NCBI GenBank assembly: GCA_937899895.1
Contig: CALBQR010000009.1
Span: forward strand, 1-28,992
Length of the DNA: 28,992 bases
Direction: 5' to 3'
Origin: an uncultured Alistipes sp.
GTDB lineage: Bacteria > Bacteroidota > Bacteroidia > Bacteroidales > Rikenellaceae
Each line of letters begins with the position of its first letter. The stretch's first letter is position 1. The notes beneath the pieces were generated by a model. The model was not told the origin of the DNA, made no database searches, and saw nothing but the letters and a program-made list of their open reading frames with translations. This document shows positions 7,372-15,700 of this stretch, in pieces. The position numbers were made by a program, and so were the translations under genes.

Positions 7372-8262
7372 ATGACCATAATTCAGCTCGAATACCTGTT
7401 GGCAGTAGCCAACTGTGGCAGTTTTTCGCTCGCATCGGAGCACTGTTTCGTTACGCAGCCATCGTTAAGTATGCAGATCAAAGCCCTCGAAGAGGAGCTT
7501 GGTGTCGTACTGCTCGATCGCTCGAAGAAGCCCGTTATCCCGACAGAAGCAGGCGAAGTCGTAATCCGTGAGGCACGCGAAACACTTGCCAAATACAACT
7601 ATATCCGCGAGGCAGTAAGCGAGTTGAAGGGCGAGACATCGGGCAAACTGCGATTAGGTGTCATCCCGACAATTGCACCCTATCTGTTGCATAAATTCAT
7701 TCCCGAATTTGCACAACGATATCCGCGTGTTGAACTGGAAATCAAGGAGATGGTTACAGGCGACATCATCGCTGCGCTCAAACGCGACGCGCTCGATGCG
7801 GCACTCGTTGCAAGCGGCACTTGTGGCGACGGTATCATCGAGCAGGAGCTATTCGACGACCGCTTCTATGCCTATGTCTCAACGTCAAACCCACTCTACG
7901 AACGCAGCAATATCCGCATCGAGGACATCGACTTGAAAGGGTTGCTGCTGTTGAGCGACGGCCATTGTATGCGTGATCAGATTATCGAGCTGTGTCAGGC
8001 TCGCAACCATATGCCCTCGCACTACTATTTCGAGAGTGGTTCGATCGATACGCTGATGCGCATTGTCGATTCAACTTCGCTGATGACCATCATCCCCGAA
8101 ATGGCCGTAGAGTTTGTTCCTGAACACCATAGCGATCAGGTGAAGATGTTGGCAAAGGGTGCCACCTCGCGTAAAATCGCCATTGCCGTTCGTCGCACAT
8201 ATGTCAAGAATTCGATTATCAACGCACTGAAAGAGGTGATTCTCGAAAAGGTCAAAAAGTAG
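7372..8262 (+). CDS. oxyR: Hydrogen peroxide-sensing LysR-type regulator OxyR
   Basis: 296 residues. A LysR-type winged helix-turn-helix lies at residues ~1-60 (QLEYLLAVANCGSFSLASEH, SLSMQIKALEEELG, DRSKKPVIPTEAG). The effector domain carries LLLLSDGHCMRDQIIELC with cysteines exactly at 199 and 208, the positions that form the regulatory disulfide in known OxyR. This makes peroxide sensing very likely. OxyR activates catalase, Dps and peroxiredoxin genes in Bacteroidota; none of those are adjacent here. It has its own promoter and terminator and is therefore monocistronic, and it is divergent from the NAGPA-type gene. Confidence 0.95.
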   Translation: MTIIQLEYLLAVANCGSFSLASEHCFVTQPSLSMQIKALEEELGVVLLDRSKKPVIPTEAGEVVIREARETLAKYNYIREAVSELKGETSGKLRLGVIPTIAPYLLHKFIPEFAQRYPRVELEIKEMVTGDIIAALKRDALDAALVASGTCGDGIIEQELFDDRFYAYVSTSNPLYERSNIRIEDIDLKGLLLLSDGHCMRDQIIELCQARNHMPSHYYFESGSIDTLMRIVDSTSLMTIIPEMAVEFVPEHHSDQVKMLAKGATSRKIAIAVRRTYVKNSIINALKEVILEKVKK

Positions 8263-8298
8263 ATCGAGCGGTATCAAAATTCGAATTGTAAGATTTAG

Positions 8299-8328
8299 AC
8301 CGCACTCCGTATGGGGGTGCGGTTTTTT
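8299..8328 (+). terminator. Rho-independent terminator after oxyR
   Basis: ACCGCACTCC (8299-8308) pairs with GGGGGTGCGGT (8314-8323, with a G-T pair) and is followed by TTTTT. Confidence 0.88.
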
Positions 8329-8417
8329 ATGCTATTAAGCACGCCTCGTTCAAACTCGCCCTTGAAATTCTACAAAAAGTGGAAATTTCTCTCAAAAAGG
8401 GAGAATCGCAAGCGCAG

Positions 8418-8451
8418 TTTGCAGAATATTTGATAGAAATAATTATCTTTG
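8418..8451 (+). promoter_or_regulatory. Probable promoter of the rsfS-ftsH-cdsA-psd operon
   Basis: A perfect -7 box TATCTTTG (8444-8451) has a TTTG 22 bases upstream (8418-8421), a slightly long spacer. It leaves a ~95-base leader rich in A/C before rsfS. No other -7 box of this quality is seen up to the end of ahcY, which supports one long transcript. Confidence 0.6.
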
Positions 8452-8553
8452 CAGTTTGAATAATATAAAATCCGCGCGAGCGCGTGTAGGGCGCAGGCGT
8501 GAGAGCCAACAACACAAGTAACAAAACAACAAAAATAGGAACAAACGAAATTT

Positions 8554-8904
8554 ATGGAAAAACTGATAAACACAATCGTAGGCGCAATTCAGGACAAGAA
8601 GGGTAAGAACATCGTATCGCTCGATCTGACCGGTTTCGATGGCGCAATCTGCTCACACTTTGTAATTTGCAATGCCGACTCGACCACACAGGTAGCAGCC
8701 ATTGCCGACGGTATCGAGGAGAAGGTCTTTACTGAACTGCGTGAAAAGGTGCATCGCATCGAGGGTATGAACAATGCCGTGTGGGTTGCGGTCGATTACA
8801 TCGACGTGGTAGTGCATATCTTCCAGAGCGAGTTGCGCGATTTCTATCGCTTGGAGCAGCTCTGGGCCGATGCTCCTCGCACCGAATACCCCTACGAAGA
8901 GTAA
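8554..8904 (+). CDS. rsfS: Ribosomal silencing factor RsfS
   Basis: 116 residues, typical for the RsfS/Iojap family. RsfS binds ribosomal protein L14 on the 50S subunit and blocks subunit joining when nutrients are short. Family landmarks are visible: SHFVICNADSTTQVAAIADG (~34-53), a HRIEGMNNAVWVAVDYIDVVVH block (~67-88) and the end FYRLEQLWADAPR. It is the first gene of a long same-strand run and lies 41 bases before ftsH, an arrangement common in Bacteroidota. Confidence 0.95.
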   Translation: MEKLINTIVGAIQDKKGKNIVSLDLTGFDGAICSHFVICNADSTTQVAAIADGIEEKVFTELREKVHRIEGMNNAVWVAVDYIDVVVHIFQSELRDFYRLEQLWADAPRTEYPYEE

Positions 8905-8945
8905 CTCTCTTGAACTTTTAGAACTTTTAGAACAAGAACAACAGA

Positions 8946-11015
8946 ATGTCTATGGATAAAAAACCAAATAAGGGGATGAAACGCCCTTCGATGAGAATGG
9001 CCTCGATCGTCAATTTCATCTGGGTCGCTCTGCTGATTGCAATTATCGGCTGGGGCGGTCTGACGTGGGAAGGCGGTGGCGAGCCTATCGAGAGCGATTG
9101 GCCTGCAATTACGCAGATGGTTGCCAATGGCGATGTCGAGCAGATCAACATCGTCAATAAGGAGATTGCCGAGGTTAAGCTCACCGAGAAGGCTATCGAA
9201 GAGTATAGCCAGCAGGAGGAGTACAAGAAGTTCCCCCGTCATAGCGATTTCCAATTCTACTGCACAATCCCTTCGGTCGATGCCGTTCGCGAGGATCTCG
9301 CCGAGATTCAACAGCAGAATGGTACCGATACCCCTGTCAAGTATGAGATTCGCAGCAACCGCTGGATGAATATCATCGGCTCGCTCATTCCCTGGATTCT
9401 GATTATCGGTTTCTGGGTATTTATGATGCGCTCGGCTCGTGGCGGCGGTGGCGGCAACGTAATGAATGTAGGCAAAGCCCGCGCACAGGTCTATGACAAG
9501 GACAACACTGCTAACCGCGTTACATTCAAGGATGTAGCAGGATTGGAAGAGGCCAAGCAGGAGATTATGGAGATCGTCGATTTTCTGCGTCGTCCGCAGA
9601 AATATCGTGAATTGGGCGGTAAAATTCCGAAGGGCGCACTGCTCGCAGGCCCTCCGGGAACGGGTAAAACGATGTTGGCAAAGGCCGTTGCCGGCGAGGC
9701 AAATGTGCCTTTCTTGTCGATCAGCGGCTCGGATTTCGTCGAAATGTTTGTCGGTGTAGGTGCTTCGCGCGTACGCGATCTGTTCCAGCAGGCAAAGGAG
9801 AAGGCTCCCTGTATCGTGTTTATCGACGAGATCGACGCTATCGGTCGCGCACGTGGTAAAAATGCAGGTTTTTCGGGCAACGATGAGCGCGAAAATACCC
9901 TCAATCAGATCCTTACCGAGATGGACGGTTTCGCAACCAATTCGGGTGTAATCGTTCTGGCTGCTACAAACCGTGCCGACATTCTCGATAAGGCATTGAT
10001 GCGTGCAGGTCGTTTCGACCGTCAGATCGAGGTCGGCCTGCCCGACGTCAAGGAGCGTGAGGCAATCTTCGGCGTGCATACCCGCAAGTTGCGTTGCGCA
10101 CCCGATATCAGCCACGAATTCTTGGCAAAGCAGACCGCAGGTTTTTCGGGTGCCGACATTGCAAATGTCTGCAACGAGGCGGCTCTGATTGCTGCTCGAC
10201 ACGATAAGAAGCAGATCACCAAAGAGGAGTTCCTTGCCGCTATCGACCGTATCGTCGGTGGCTTGGAGAAGAAGAATACCGTAATGACCGCCAAAGAGCG
10301 TTATGCTACGGCAATTCACGAGGCGGGACACGCCGCCGTAATGTGGATGCTGCCCGAAAGCGATCCCGTTGTTAAGGTTACGATCATCCCGCGTGGTCGC
10401 AGCCTGGGTGCAACGTGGTATCTGCCGGAAGAGCGCGTACACGTAACCAGCGGCAACCTGCGCCAGCGTATGAGCGGTATGGTTGCAGGTCGCGTTGCGG
10501 AGCAGATCTTCCTCGGCACCATCGGCACAGGCGCACTGAACGACTTGGAGCGCACGAGCAATATGGCTTACGCAATGGTTGCATACTACGGTATGAGCGA
10601 GCGCGTGGGCAATGTGAGCTACTTTGATTCGACGGGTCAGCGCGATGCCTTCACCAAGCCTTTCAGCGAGCAGACTGCACGCGAGATTGACGAGGAGGTG
10701 CGCCGTCTGATTGACGAGGCAACCGAGGAGGCACGCCGCCTGATTGAGGCAAATCGCGAAAAGGTTGAGCGTCTGGCCAAGTTGCTCGTTGAGAAGGAGA
10801 CCGTTTTTGCCGAGGATATCGAGGCTATCTTCGGTCGCTCGGCAAGTGAGGAACGCAAGGCGGCAGAGAGCACCGAAAAGGCTAACGCAGCAGCCGAGAA
10901 GAGCGCGGAGAGCGAGGCGGCCGCTACCACAGAGGCAGTCCCCACCGCAGAGCCCGCACCCGAAGCGACTGATGAGCCGCAGGGTGAGACAGCAAAAGAG
11001 CAAGGTGCCGAATAG
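8946..11015 (+). CDS. ftsH: ATP-dependent membrane zinc metalloprotease FtsH
   Basis: 689 residues. FtsH is a hexameric inner-membrane AAA+ protease that unfolds and degrades damaged membrane proteins and selected regulators. Order: short cytoplasmic N-terminus, transmembrane helix ~21-38, periplasmic domain ~40-140, second transmembrane helix ~143-161, Gly-rich linker, then the AAA module with Walker A GPPGTGKT (235-242), pore FVG (268-270), Walker B VFIDEID (291-297) and the second region of homology with two arginine fingers (RAGRFDRQ, 353-360). The protease domain has zinc motif HEAGH (458-462) and the third ligand Asp533 in LNDLE. The last ~55 residues are a low-complexity Ala/Glu/Thr/Pro tail. 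ATG at 8946 gives MSMDKKP; Met3 is an alternative start. Confidence 0.97.
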   Translation: MSMDKKPNKGMKRPSMRMASIVNFIWVALLIAIIGWGGLTWEGGGEPIESDWPAITQMVANGDVEQINIVNKEIAEVKLTEKAIEEYSQQEEYKKFPRHSDFQFYCTIPSVDAVREDLAEIQQQNGTDTPVKYEIRSNRWMNIIGSLIPWILIIGFWVFMMRSARGGGGGNVMNVGKARAQVYDKDNTANRVTFKDVAGLEEAKQEIMEIVDFLRRPQKYRELGGKIPKGALLAGPPGTGKTMLAKAVAGEANVPFLSISGSDFVEMFVGVGASRVRDLFQQAKEKAPCIVFIDEIDAIGRARGKNAGFSGNDERENTLNQILTEMDGFATNSGVIVLAATNRADILDKALMRAGRFDRQIEVGLPDVKEREAIFGVHTRKLRCAPDISHEFLAKQTAGFSGADIANVCNEAALIAARHDKKQITKEEFLAAIDRIVGGLEKKNTVMTAKERYATAIHEAGHAAVMWMLPESDPVVKVTIIPRGRSLGATWYLPEERVHVTSGNLRQRMSGMVAGRVAEQIFLGTIGTGALNDLERTSNMAYAMVAYYGMSERVGNVSYFDSTGQRDAFTKPFSEQTAREIDEEVRRLIDEATEEARRLIEANREKVERLAKLLVEKETVFAEDIEAIFGRSASEERKAAESTEKANAAAEKSAESEAAATTEAVPTAEPAPEATDEPQGETAKEQGAE

Positions 11016-11054
11016 ATCGAGAAAAACCAAACTTAAACCTATTGATAGAGAGAA

Positions 11055-11915
11055 ATGATGAATCCTAAAATTAAAGACATCTTGATCCGTGCGGCATCGG
11101 GCGCAGTGATGTTGGCTGTGATGCTGACTGCGATGCTGTGGTCGGTATGGAGCTTTGCGGCACTGCTCGTGGCAATTACGGCGGGCGTAACGTGGGAGCA
11201 CCTGCGTCTGTCGGAGCACTGCGGTGCACAGCCCCAAAAGGCGATGGCAATGAGCCTTGCGCTGTTGGTTGTGACTCCGTTTGCTCTGCTGTACAACGAA
11301 GATTACCTATTGACCGATTCGGTGTTTTTAGCGTTTGTGATGACATTTGTGATAATGATCGCAACACTTGTGGTGCTCTTTGTGGAGCTTTTCCGCCAAC
11401 GCGAAACTCCGATCCAAAATGTCGGTGCGACGATTCTGCCCGCATTGCAAGTGGCACTGCCGATAGCTATGCTTTCGCTGCTGCCCTTAATGGGCGAAGG
11501 CTATAATTACAATGCGTGGCGCGTAGTGGCATTCTTCTCGATCATCTGGGCAAATGATGTGTTCGCCTTCTTGGTCGGCATTACATTGGGTCGCCACCGT
11601 CTGTGCGAGCGTATCTCACCCAAAAAGTCGTGGGAGGGATTCATCGGCGGTATCGTAGCGGCGATGGGCGTGGCTCTGTTGGCTGCTCACTTGCTTGGTG
11701 AGAATATGTACGTTTGGGCAGGTTTGGGTCTCGTATCGTCGCTGGCGGCTGTGGCGGGCGACCTGATCGAGTCGATGTTCAAACGTGCAGCGGGTGTCAA
11801 GGATAGTGGCGCGATTATGCCCGGTCACGGCGGCTGGTTCGACCGTTTCGATGCAGTTTTGACCGCTGCTCCCGTGGCTGTGATCTATCTGTTTCTGGTG
11901 ATGCAAGTTTTGTAA
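11055..11915 (+). CDS. cdsA: Phosphatidate cytidylyltransferase (CDP-diacylglycerol synthase)
   Basis: 286 residues with about eight hydrophobic segments. It converts phosphatidic acid and CTP to CDP-diacylglycerol, the precursor of all phosphoglycerolipids. The family signature S-x2-KR-x4-KD-x3-PGHGG-x2-DR-D is complete near the C-terminus: ESMFKRAAGVKDSGAIMPGH followed by GGWFDRFD. A second conserved block, ISPKKSWEGFIGG, is also present. Two adjacent ATG codons open the gene; the first is used here. It lies 39 bases after ftsH and 26 bases before psd, in a clear operon. Confidence 0.96.
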   Translation: MMNPKIKDILIRAASGAVMLAVMLTAMLWSVWSFAALLVAITAGVTWEHLRLSEHCGAQPQKAMAMSLALLVVTPFALLYNEDYLLTDSVFLAFVMTFVIMIATLVVLFVELFRQRETPIQNVGATILPALQVALPIAMLSLLPLMGEGYNYNAWRVVAFFSIIWANDVFAFLVGITLGRHRLCERISPKKSWEGFIGGIVAAMGVALLAAHLLGENMYVWAGLGLVSSLAAVAGDLIESMFKRAAGVKDSGAIMPGHGGWFDRFDAVLTAAPVAVIYLFLVMQVL

Positions 11916-11941
11916 CAACTTAAAAAAAATATACCTAAACT

Positions 11942-12607
11942 ATGAAAATAAACAAAGAGGGACTGAAAATTATCGCAACATCGGGCTTGATCGTAGCTAT
12001 CGTCTTGGCAGCTAACTGTTTGATGAGCATTTACGGTTGGTTGCCGATGTGGGCGACTATTGCAATTTTGGTAGTGGCTTTGGGCCTGTGGGGCTTTATA
12101 ATCAGATTTTTCCGCGAGCCGGCACGACCACAGCTTACCGACAAAGAGATTGTCTTTTCGCCCTGCGATGGCGAAGTTGTAGTAGTCGAGCAAACCGAGG
12201 AGAATGAGTATTTGGGTTGCAAATGTCTGCAAATCTCGGTCTTTATGTCGATCTATAACGTGCACGTCAATTGGTTCCCCGTAGCGGGCAAAGTGGAGTA
12301 CTTCAAGTACCACCCTGGTAAGTTCATCGTGGCTTGGCACCCCAAATCGTCGGAGGACAATGAGCGCACAACGACCGTTGTAAATACGGGCAAGCATAAG
12401 ATTCTGTTCCGCCAGATTGCAGGTTTCGTAGCACGTCGAATTGTTTCGTATGCCGAGGTCGGCAAGCAAGTAGAGCAGAATACGAAGTGCGGCTTCATTA
12501 AGTTCGGTTCGCGTATGGACCTGCTGTTGCCGCTTGATTGCGAGCCACTGGTGAAAATTGGCGACAAAGTAACGGGTTCGCAGACGCCGCTGGCACGATT
12601 GAAGTAA
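11942..12607 (+). CDS. psd: Phosphatidylserine decarboxylase proenzyme (short type)
   Basis: 221 residues. It decarboxylates phosphatidylserine to phosphatidylethanolamine. An N-terminal membrane region covers residues ~10-55. PSPCDGEVV-like VFSPCDGEVV (71-80) and FMSIYNVHVNWFPVAGKV (101-118) are family blocks. The autocleavage site is Gly189-Ser190 in KFGSRMDLLLP; the serine becomes the pyruvoyl group of the alpha subunit, as in the short GSR-type enzymes. Together with the upstream cdsA this provides two steps of phosphatidylethanolamine synthesis; phosphatidylserine synthase is not in the window. Confidence 0.95.
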   Translation: MKINKEGLKIIATSGLIVAIVLAANCLMSIYGWLPMWATIAILVVALGLWGFIIRFFREPARPQLTDKEIVFSPCDGEVVVVEQTEENEYLGCKCLQISVFMSIYNVHVNWFPVAGKVEYFKYHPGKFIVAWHPKSSEDNERTTTVVNTGKHKILFRQIAGFVARRIVSYAEVGKQVEQNTKCGFIKFGSRMDLLLPLDCEPLVKIGDKVTGSQTPLARLK

Positions 12608-12657
12608 TAAAATCATATAACAACAAAGGAGCAACAAGCTCACTCAACCACTCGAAA

Positions 12658-13788
12658 ATGGATACTCGTTCAATACCTACCTCGTGGCGTTATGCGCTGG
12701 GACTTGCGGTTACGGCGTTCGCGCTATTTCTGCTTTGGTATTTCAGCGACATCGTGATCTATATCCTCATCTCGGCGGTGCTGGGTATCATCGGGCGACC
12801 GCTGGTGCGCCGTCTGTCGATCATCAAAATTCGTGGTCGATATATTCCGCGTGGCATAGCGGCTCTGCTCACAACGATACTGATGTGGGTGGTGTTTGCA
12901 ACCTTCTTCGTTATATTCATCCCTCTGATTTTTAACAAGCTGGGGCAGTTCGCCAACCTCGATATTGCGCAGGTAATCAGCTCAATCAATGCTCCGATCA
13001 TCGCCTTGCAGGAGCATTTGAGCGAGATATTCTCAATCTCGATGCGCGAGTTCTCCCTTACCGAAACACTCGCTGTGTCGATCCGCGAATGGCTCAATAT
13101 CGACGTGGTAAATAGCGTGGTCGGCTCGTTCGTTTCGACGGCTACGGACTTTGTGATCGCACTCTTCTCGATCACCTTCATCACCTTCTTCTTCTTGAAG
13201 GAAGACGGGCTGTTCTACTCGATGGTAACCACCGCGTTCCCAAAACGTTACGAGGACAACATCACCCGCGCACTGGATTCGGTTACCGTGTTGCTGGTGC
13301 GCTATTTTACGGGCATTTTGGCCGAATCGTTTATTATGATGGTGGTCGTGTCGCTCGGCCTGCTACTATTCGGAGCCAATGCCGAAAATGCCTTCTTCAC
13401 TGGTCTGATTGTGGGCGTGCTGAATGTAATCCCATACGTGGGCCCGATGATCGGCTTTGCAATCGGCCTGTTTGTGGGTTTAGTAAGCCCAATCGAGGGT
13501 ATGACCCTCGCACAGACGTTGCTCGCTACGGGCGGCACAATACTTACGGCACAAGGATTGGACAACTTCGTGTTACAACCCGTGCTCTACTCCAACCGAG
13601 TGAAAGCTCACCCGTTGGAGATATTTATCGTAATTTTGATTGCCGGCAACTTGGCCGGCGTGGTGGGTATGCTGTTGGCGATCCCATCTTACACGGTCAT
13701 TCGAGTCTTTGCCAAGGAGTTCTTCTATAACTTCCGTTTGGTGCAGGCCTTGACCGAAAATTTGACAACTGACGACGAAAAACAATGA
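12658..13788 (+). CDS. AI-2E family transporter (PerM/YhhT-like membrane protein)
   Basis: 376 residues from the ATG at 12658; the longer upstream frame overlaps psd and is not used. There are about eight transmembrane segments, two at the N-terminus (~12-52), one at ~66-90 and the rest after residue ~150. The family hallmark VLNVIPYVGPMIG followed by LDNFVLQPVLYSNRVKAHPL is complete. Members include the AI-2 exporter TqsA and Na+/H+ antiporter-like proteins; substrate cannot be told from sequence, and the family name should not be taken as proof of AI-2 transport. The stop codon overlaps the next start (ATGA), implying translational coupling with the riboflavin kinase domain. Confidence 0.9.
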   Translation: MDTRSIPTSWRYALGLAVTAFALFLLWYFSDIVIYILISAVLGIIGRPLVRRLSIIKIRGRYIPRGIAALLTTILMWVVFATFFVIFIPLIFNKLGQFANLDIAQVISSINAPIIALQEHLSEIFSISMREFSLTETLAVSIREWLNIDVVNSVVGSFVSTATDFVIALFSITFITFFFLKEDGLFYSMVTTAFPKRYEDNITRALDSVTVLLVRYFTGILAESFIMMVVVSLGLLLFGANAENAFFTGLIVGVLNVIPYVGPMIGFAIGLFVGLVSPIEGMTLAQTLLATGGTILTAQGLDNFVLQPVLYSNRVKAHPLEIFIVILIAGNLAGVVGMLLAIPSYTVIRVFAKEFFYNFRLVQALTENLTTDDEKQ

Positions 13789-15569
13789 CAAAACTCACCG
13801 GTAGAGTGATTCAAGGCAACCGTCTGGGTCGAACAATCGGCTTCCCGACGGCAAATATCGAAATAGCGTGCCACTACTCATCGACCAATGGCGTCTATGC
13901 TGCGCGAGTACGGCTTGACGATGGGCGCGAGTTTCAAGCAATGGCAAATCTCGGCCACCGCCCGACCGTAACCGATTGCGGTGCGCTGTGGCTCGAAGCC
14001 AATCTGTTTGATTTCGATGAGGAGATCTACGGTCGCACGATCGAGGTCAATCTGGTACAGAAGATTCGCGACGAGCGACGTTTCGAGAACATCGAGGCGT
14101 TGCGCCAACAACTTACAAAGGATAAACAACAAACATTAAAGATACTTAACACTATGTTCATCGACACTACTATTCCCTACCGCGTAGCCGATATCTCGCT
14201 GGCCGAGTGGGGACGCAAAGAGATCGAAGTTTCGGAGCACGAAATGCCCGGCCTGATGGCTCTGCGCCGCAAGTACGGCAAGCAGAAGCCGCTCAAAGGC
14301 GCACGTATTATGGGCTCGCTCCATATGACAATTCAGACCGCCGTACTGATCGAGACCCTCGTTGAGTTGGGTGCCGAGGTACGTTGGTGCTCGTGCAACA
14401 TCTTCTCGACACAGGACCACGCCGCAGCTGCAATCGCCAAGGCTGGCGTTCCCGTCTTCGCTTGGAAGGGCGAGACGCTCGAAGAGTATTGGTGGTGTAC
14501 CGCAATGGCGCTCTCGTTCGAGGGTGGCAAGGGTCCCAATCTGATCGTTGATGATGGTGGCGACGCTACACTGTTGATCCACCAAGGTTTCGCAGCCGAG
14601 AACGACGCTACCACGCTCGACCGCGAGGCCGGCAGCTACGAGGAGAGCGTGATCATCGCAACGTTGCGTAAGCTTTTGGAGGAGGATCCCCAGAAATGGC
14701 ACCGCACCGTCGAGGAGTGGAAGGGCGTTTCGGAGGAGACCACCACGGGTGTTCACCGTCTCTACCAGATGCAGGAGCGTGGCGAGTTGTTGGTTCCCGC
14801 AATCAACGTAAATGACTCTGTTACAAAGTCGAAGTTCGACAACCTCTATGGTTGCCGCGAGTCGCTGGCTGACGGTATCAAGCGCGCAACTGACGTTATG
14901 ATCGCTGGTAAGGTTGTGGTTGTTTGCGGCTATGGCGACGTAGGTAAGGGCTGCGCTCGTTCGATGCGTTCGTATGGCGCACGTGTGATTGTAACCGAGA
15001 TCGACCCCATCTGCGCTTTGCAGGCTGCAATGGAGGGCTTCGAGGTTATGCGCGTCGAGGATGCTCTGCCTGAGGGTAACATCTATGTAACCACGACGGG
15101 TAACTGCGACATCATCACATTGGAGCATATGCAGGGTATGCGCGATCAGTCGATCGTCTGCAACATCGGCCACTTCGATAACGAGATCCAGATGGCTCGC
15201 TTGGAGGCTTCTGACGCTGTGAAATCGACTATCAAGCCGCAGGTTGATAAATACACCTTCCCCGATGGCCACTCGATCTTCATTTTGGCCGAGGGCCGTC
15301 TTGTGAACTTGGGTTGTGCTACGGGCCACCCCTCGTTCGTGATGAGTAACTCGTTCACCAACCAGACCCTCGCACAGATGAAGCTGTGGGAGGATCGCGA
15401 GAATCCCGTTGTGGGCGTAACTCGTCTGCCGAAGGAGCTCGACGAGGAGGTTGCACGTCTGCACTTGGAGAATATCGGCGTTCGCCTGACCACCCTCTCG
15501 CAGAAGCAGGCCGACTATATCGGCGTGAAGGTCGAGGGTCCGTTCAAGGCTGACCACTACCGATATTAG
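13785..15569 (+). CDS. Riboflavin kinase domain in one frame with S-adenosylhomocysteine hydrolase
   Basis: One 594-codon frame. Residues 1-~121 are a stand-alone riboflavin kinase (FMN-forming) domain with GRVIQGNRLGRTIGFPTANI (the GxPTAN-type nucleotide motif), NGVYAARV, NLGHRPTV, ANLFDFDEEIYG and KIRDERRF; the FAD-synthetase domain that normally precedes it in RibF is absent. Residues 124-594 are a full S-adenosylhomocysteine hydrolase, which splits SAH into homocysteine and adenosine to keep methylation running: GARIMGSLHMTIQTAVLIET, the NAD+ site GYGDVGKG (382-389), and the conserved C-terminus KADHYRY. No stop separates the two parts. A Met at codon 124 sits exactly at the normal AhcY start, so internal initiation could also give free AhcY. 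The start overlaps the stop of the permease gene by ATGA. Confidence 0.75.
   Translation: MTKLTGRVIQGNRLGRTIGFPTANIEIACHYSSTNGVYAARVRLDDGREFQAMANLGHRPTVTDCGALWLEANLFDFDEEIYGRTIEVNLVQKIRDERRFENIEALRQQLTKDKQQTLKILNTMFIDTTIPYRVADISLAEWGRKEIEVSEHEMPGLMALRRKYGKQKPLKGARIMGSLHMTIQTAVLIETLVELGAEVRWCSCNIFSTQDHAAAAIAKAGVPVFAWKGETLEEYWWCTAMALSFEGGKGPNLIVDDGGDATLLIHQGFAAENDATTLDREAGSYEESVIIATLRKLLEEDPQKWHRTVEEWKGVSEETTTGVHRLYQMQERGELLVPAINVNDSVTKSKFDNLYGCRESLADGIKRATDVMIAGKVVVVCGYGDVGKGCARSMRSYGARVIVTEIDPICALQAAMEGFEVMRVEDALPEGNIYVTTTGNCDIITLEHMQGMRDQSIVCNIGHFDNEIQMARLEASDAVKSTIKPQVDKYTFPDGHSIFILAEGRLVNLGCATGHPSFVMSNSFTNQTLAQMKLWEDRENPVVGVTRLPKELDEEVARLHLENIGVRLTTLSQKQADYIGVKVEGPFKADHYRY
14154..15569 (+). 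other. ahcY: AhcY-only product by internal initiation (alternative start)
   Basis: The ATG at 14154 opens MFIDTTIPYRVADISLAEWG, the expected N-terminus of bacterial AhcY, giving 471 residues, the normal family length. The 30 bases before it are A-rich (AAACAACAAACATTAAAGATAC), just like leaders of Bacteroidota genes in this window. Thus AhcY may be made alone as well as, or instead of, the fused protein. A protein-level test is needed to decide between the two. Confidence 0.6.
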
Positions 15570-15581
15570 GATTTTTGAATT

Positions 15582-15674
15582 CACAATTCAGAATTCAGAA
15601 TTCAGAATTCAAAATTAAGTCGCGTTCCGAAATGGGGCGCGGCTTTTTTGATTCACAATTCTCAATTCACAATT
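15582..15674. repeat. Heptamer repeats around the ahcY terminator
   Basis: Five consecutive 7-base units CACAATT, CAGAATT (three times), CAAAATT occupy 15582-15616, directly before the terminator. Three more units CACAATT, CTCAATT, CACAATT follow at 15654-15674, and two further units CGCAATT, CAAAATT lie at 15777-15790. Unit consensus is CANAATT. They look like short low-complexity intergenic repeats. Confidence 0.75.
15618..15649 (+). terminator. Rho-independent terminator after ahcY
   Basis: AGTCGCGTTCC (15618-15628) pairs with GGGGCGCGGCT (15634-15644, using three G-T pairs) around a GAAAT loop and is followed by TTTTT. It ends the rsfS-ahcY transcript and lies between two groups of heptamer repeats. 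Confidence 0.85.
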
Positions 15675-15700
15675 ATTTACTTTGCCTTCAATGAAAATGC

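Noticed and set aside
8892..11237. A 781-codon minus-strand frame across ftsH
   Set aside because: It is the antisense shadow of a highly conserved ftsH; the product is Cys/Leu/His-rich with no domain.
14136..15584. A 482-codon minus-strand frame across ahcY
   Set aside because: Antisense shadow caused by codon bias of ahcY; no motif and no promoter on that strand.
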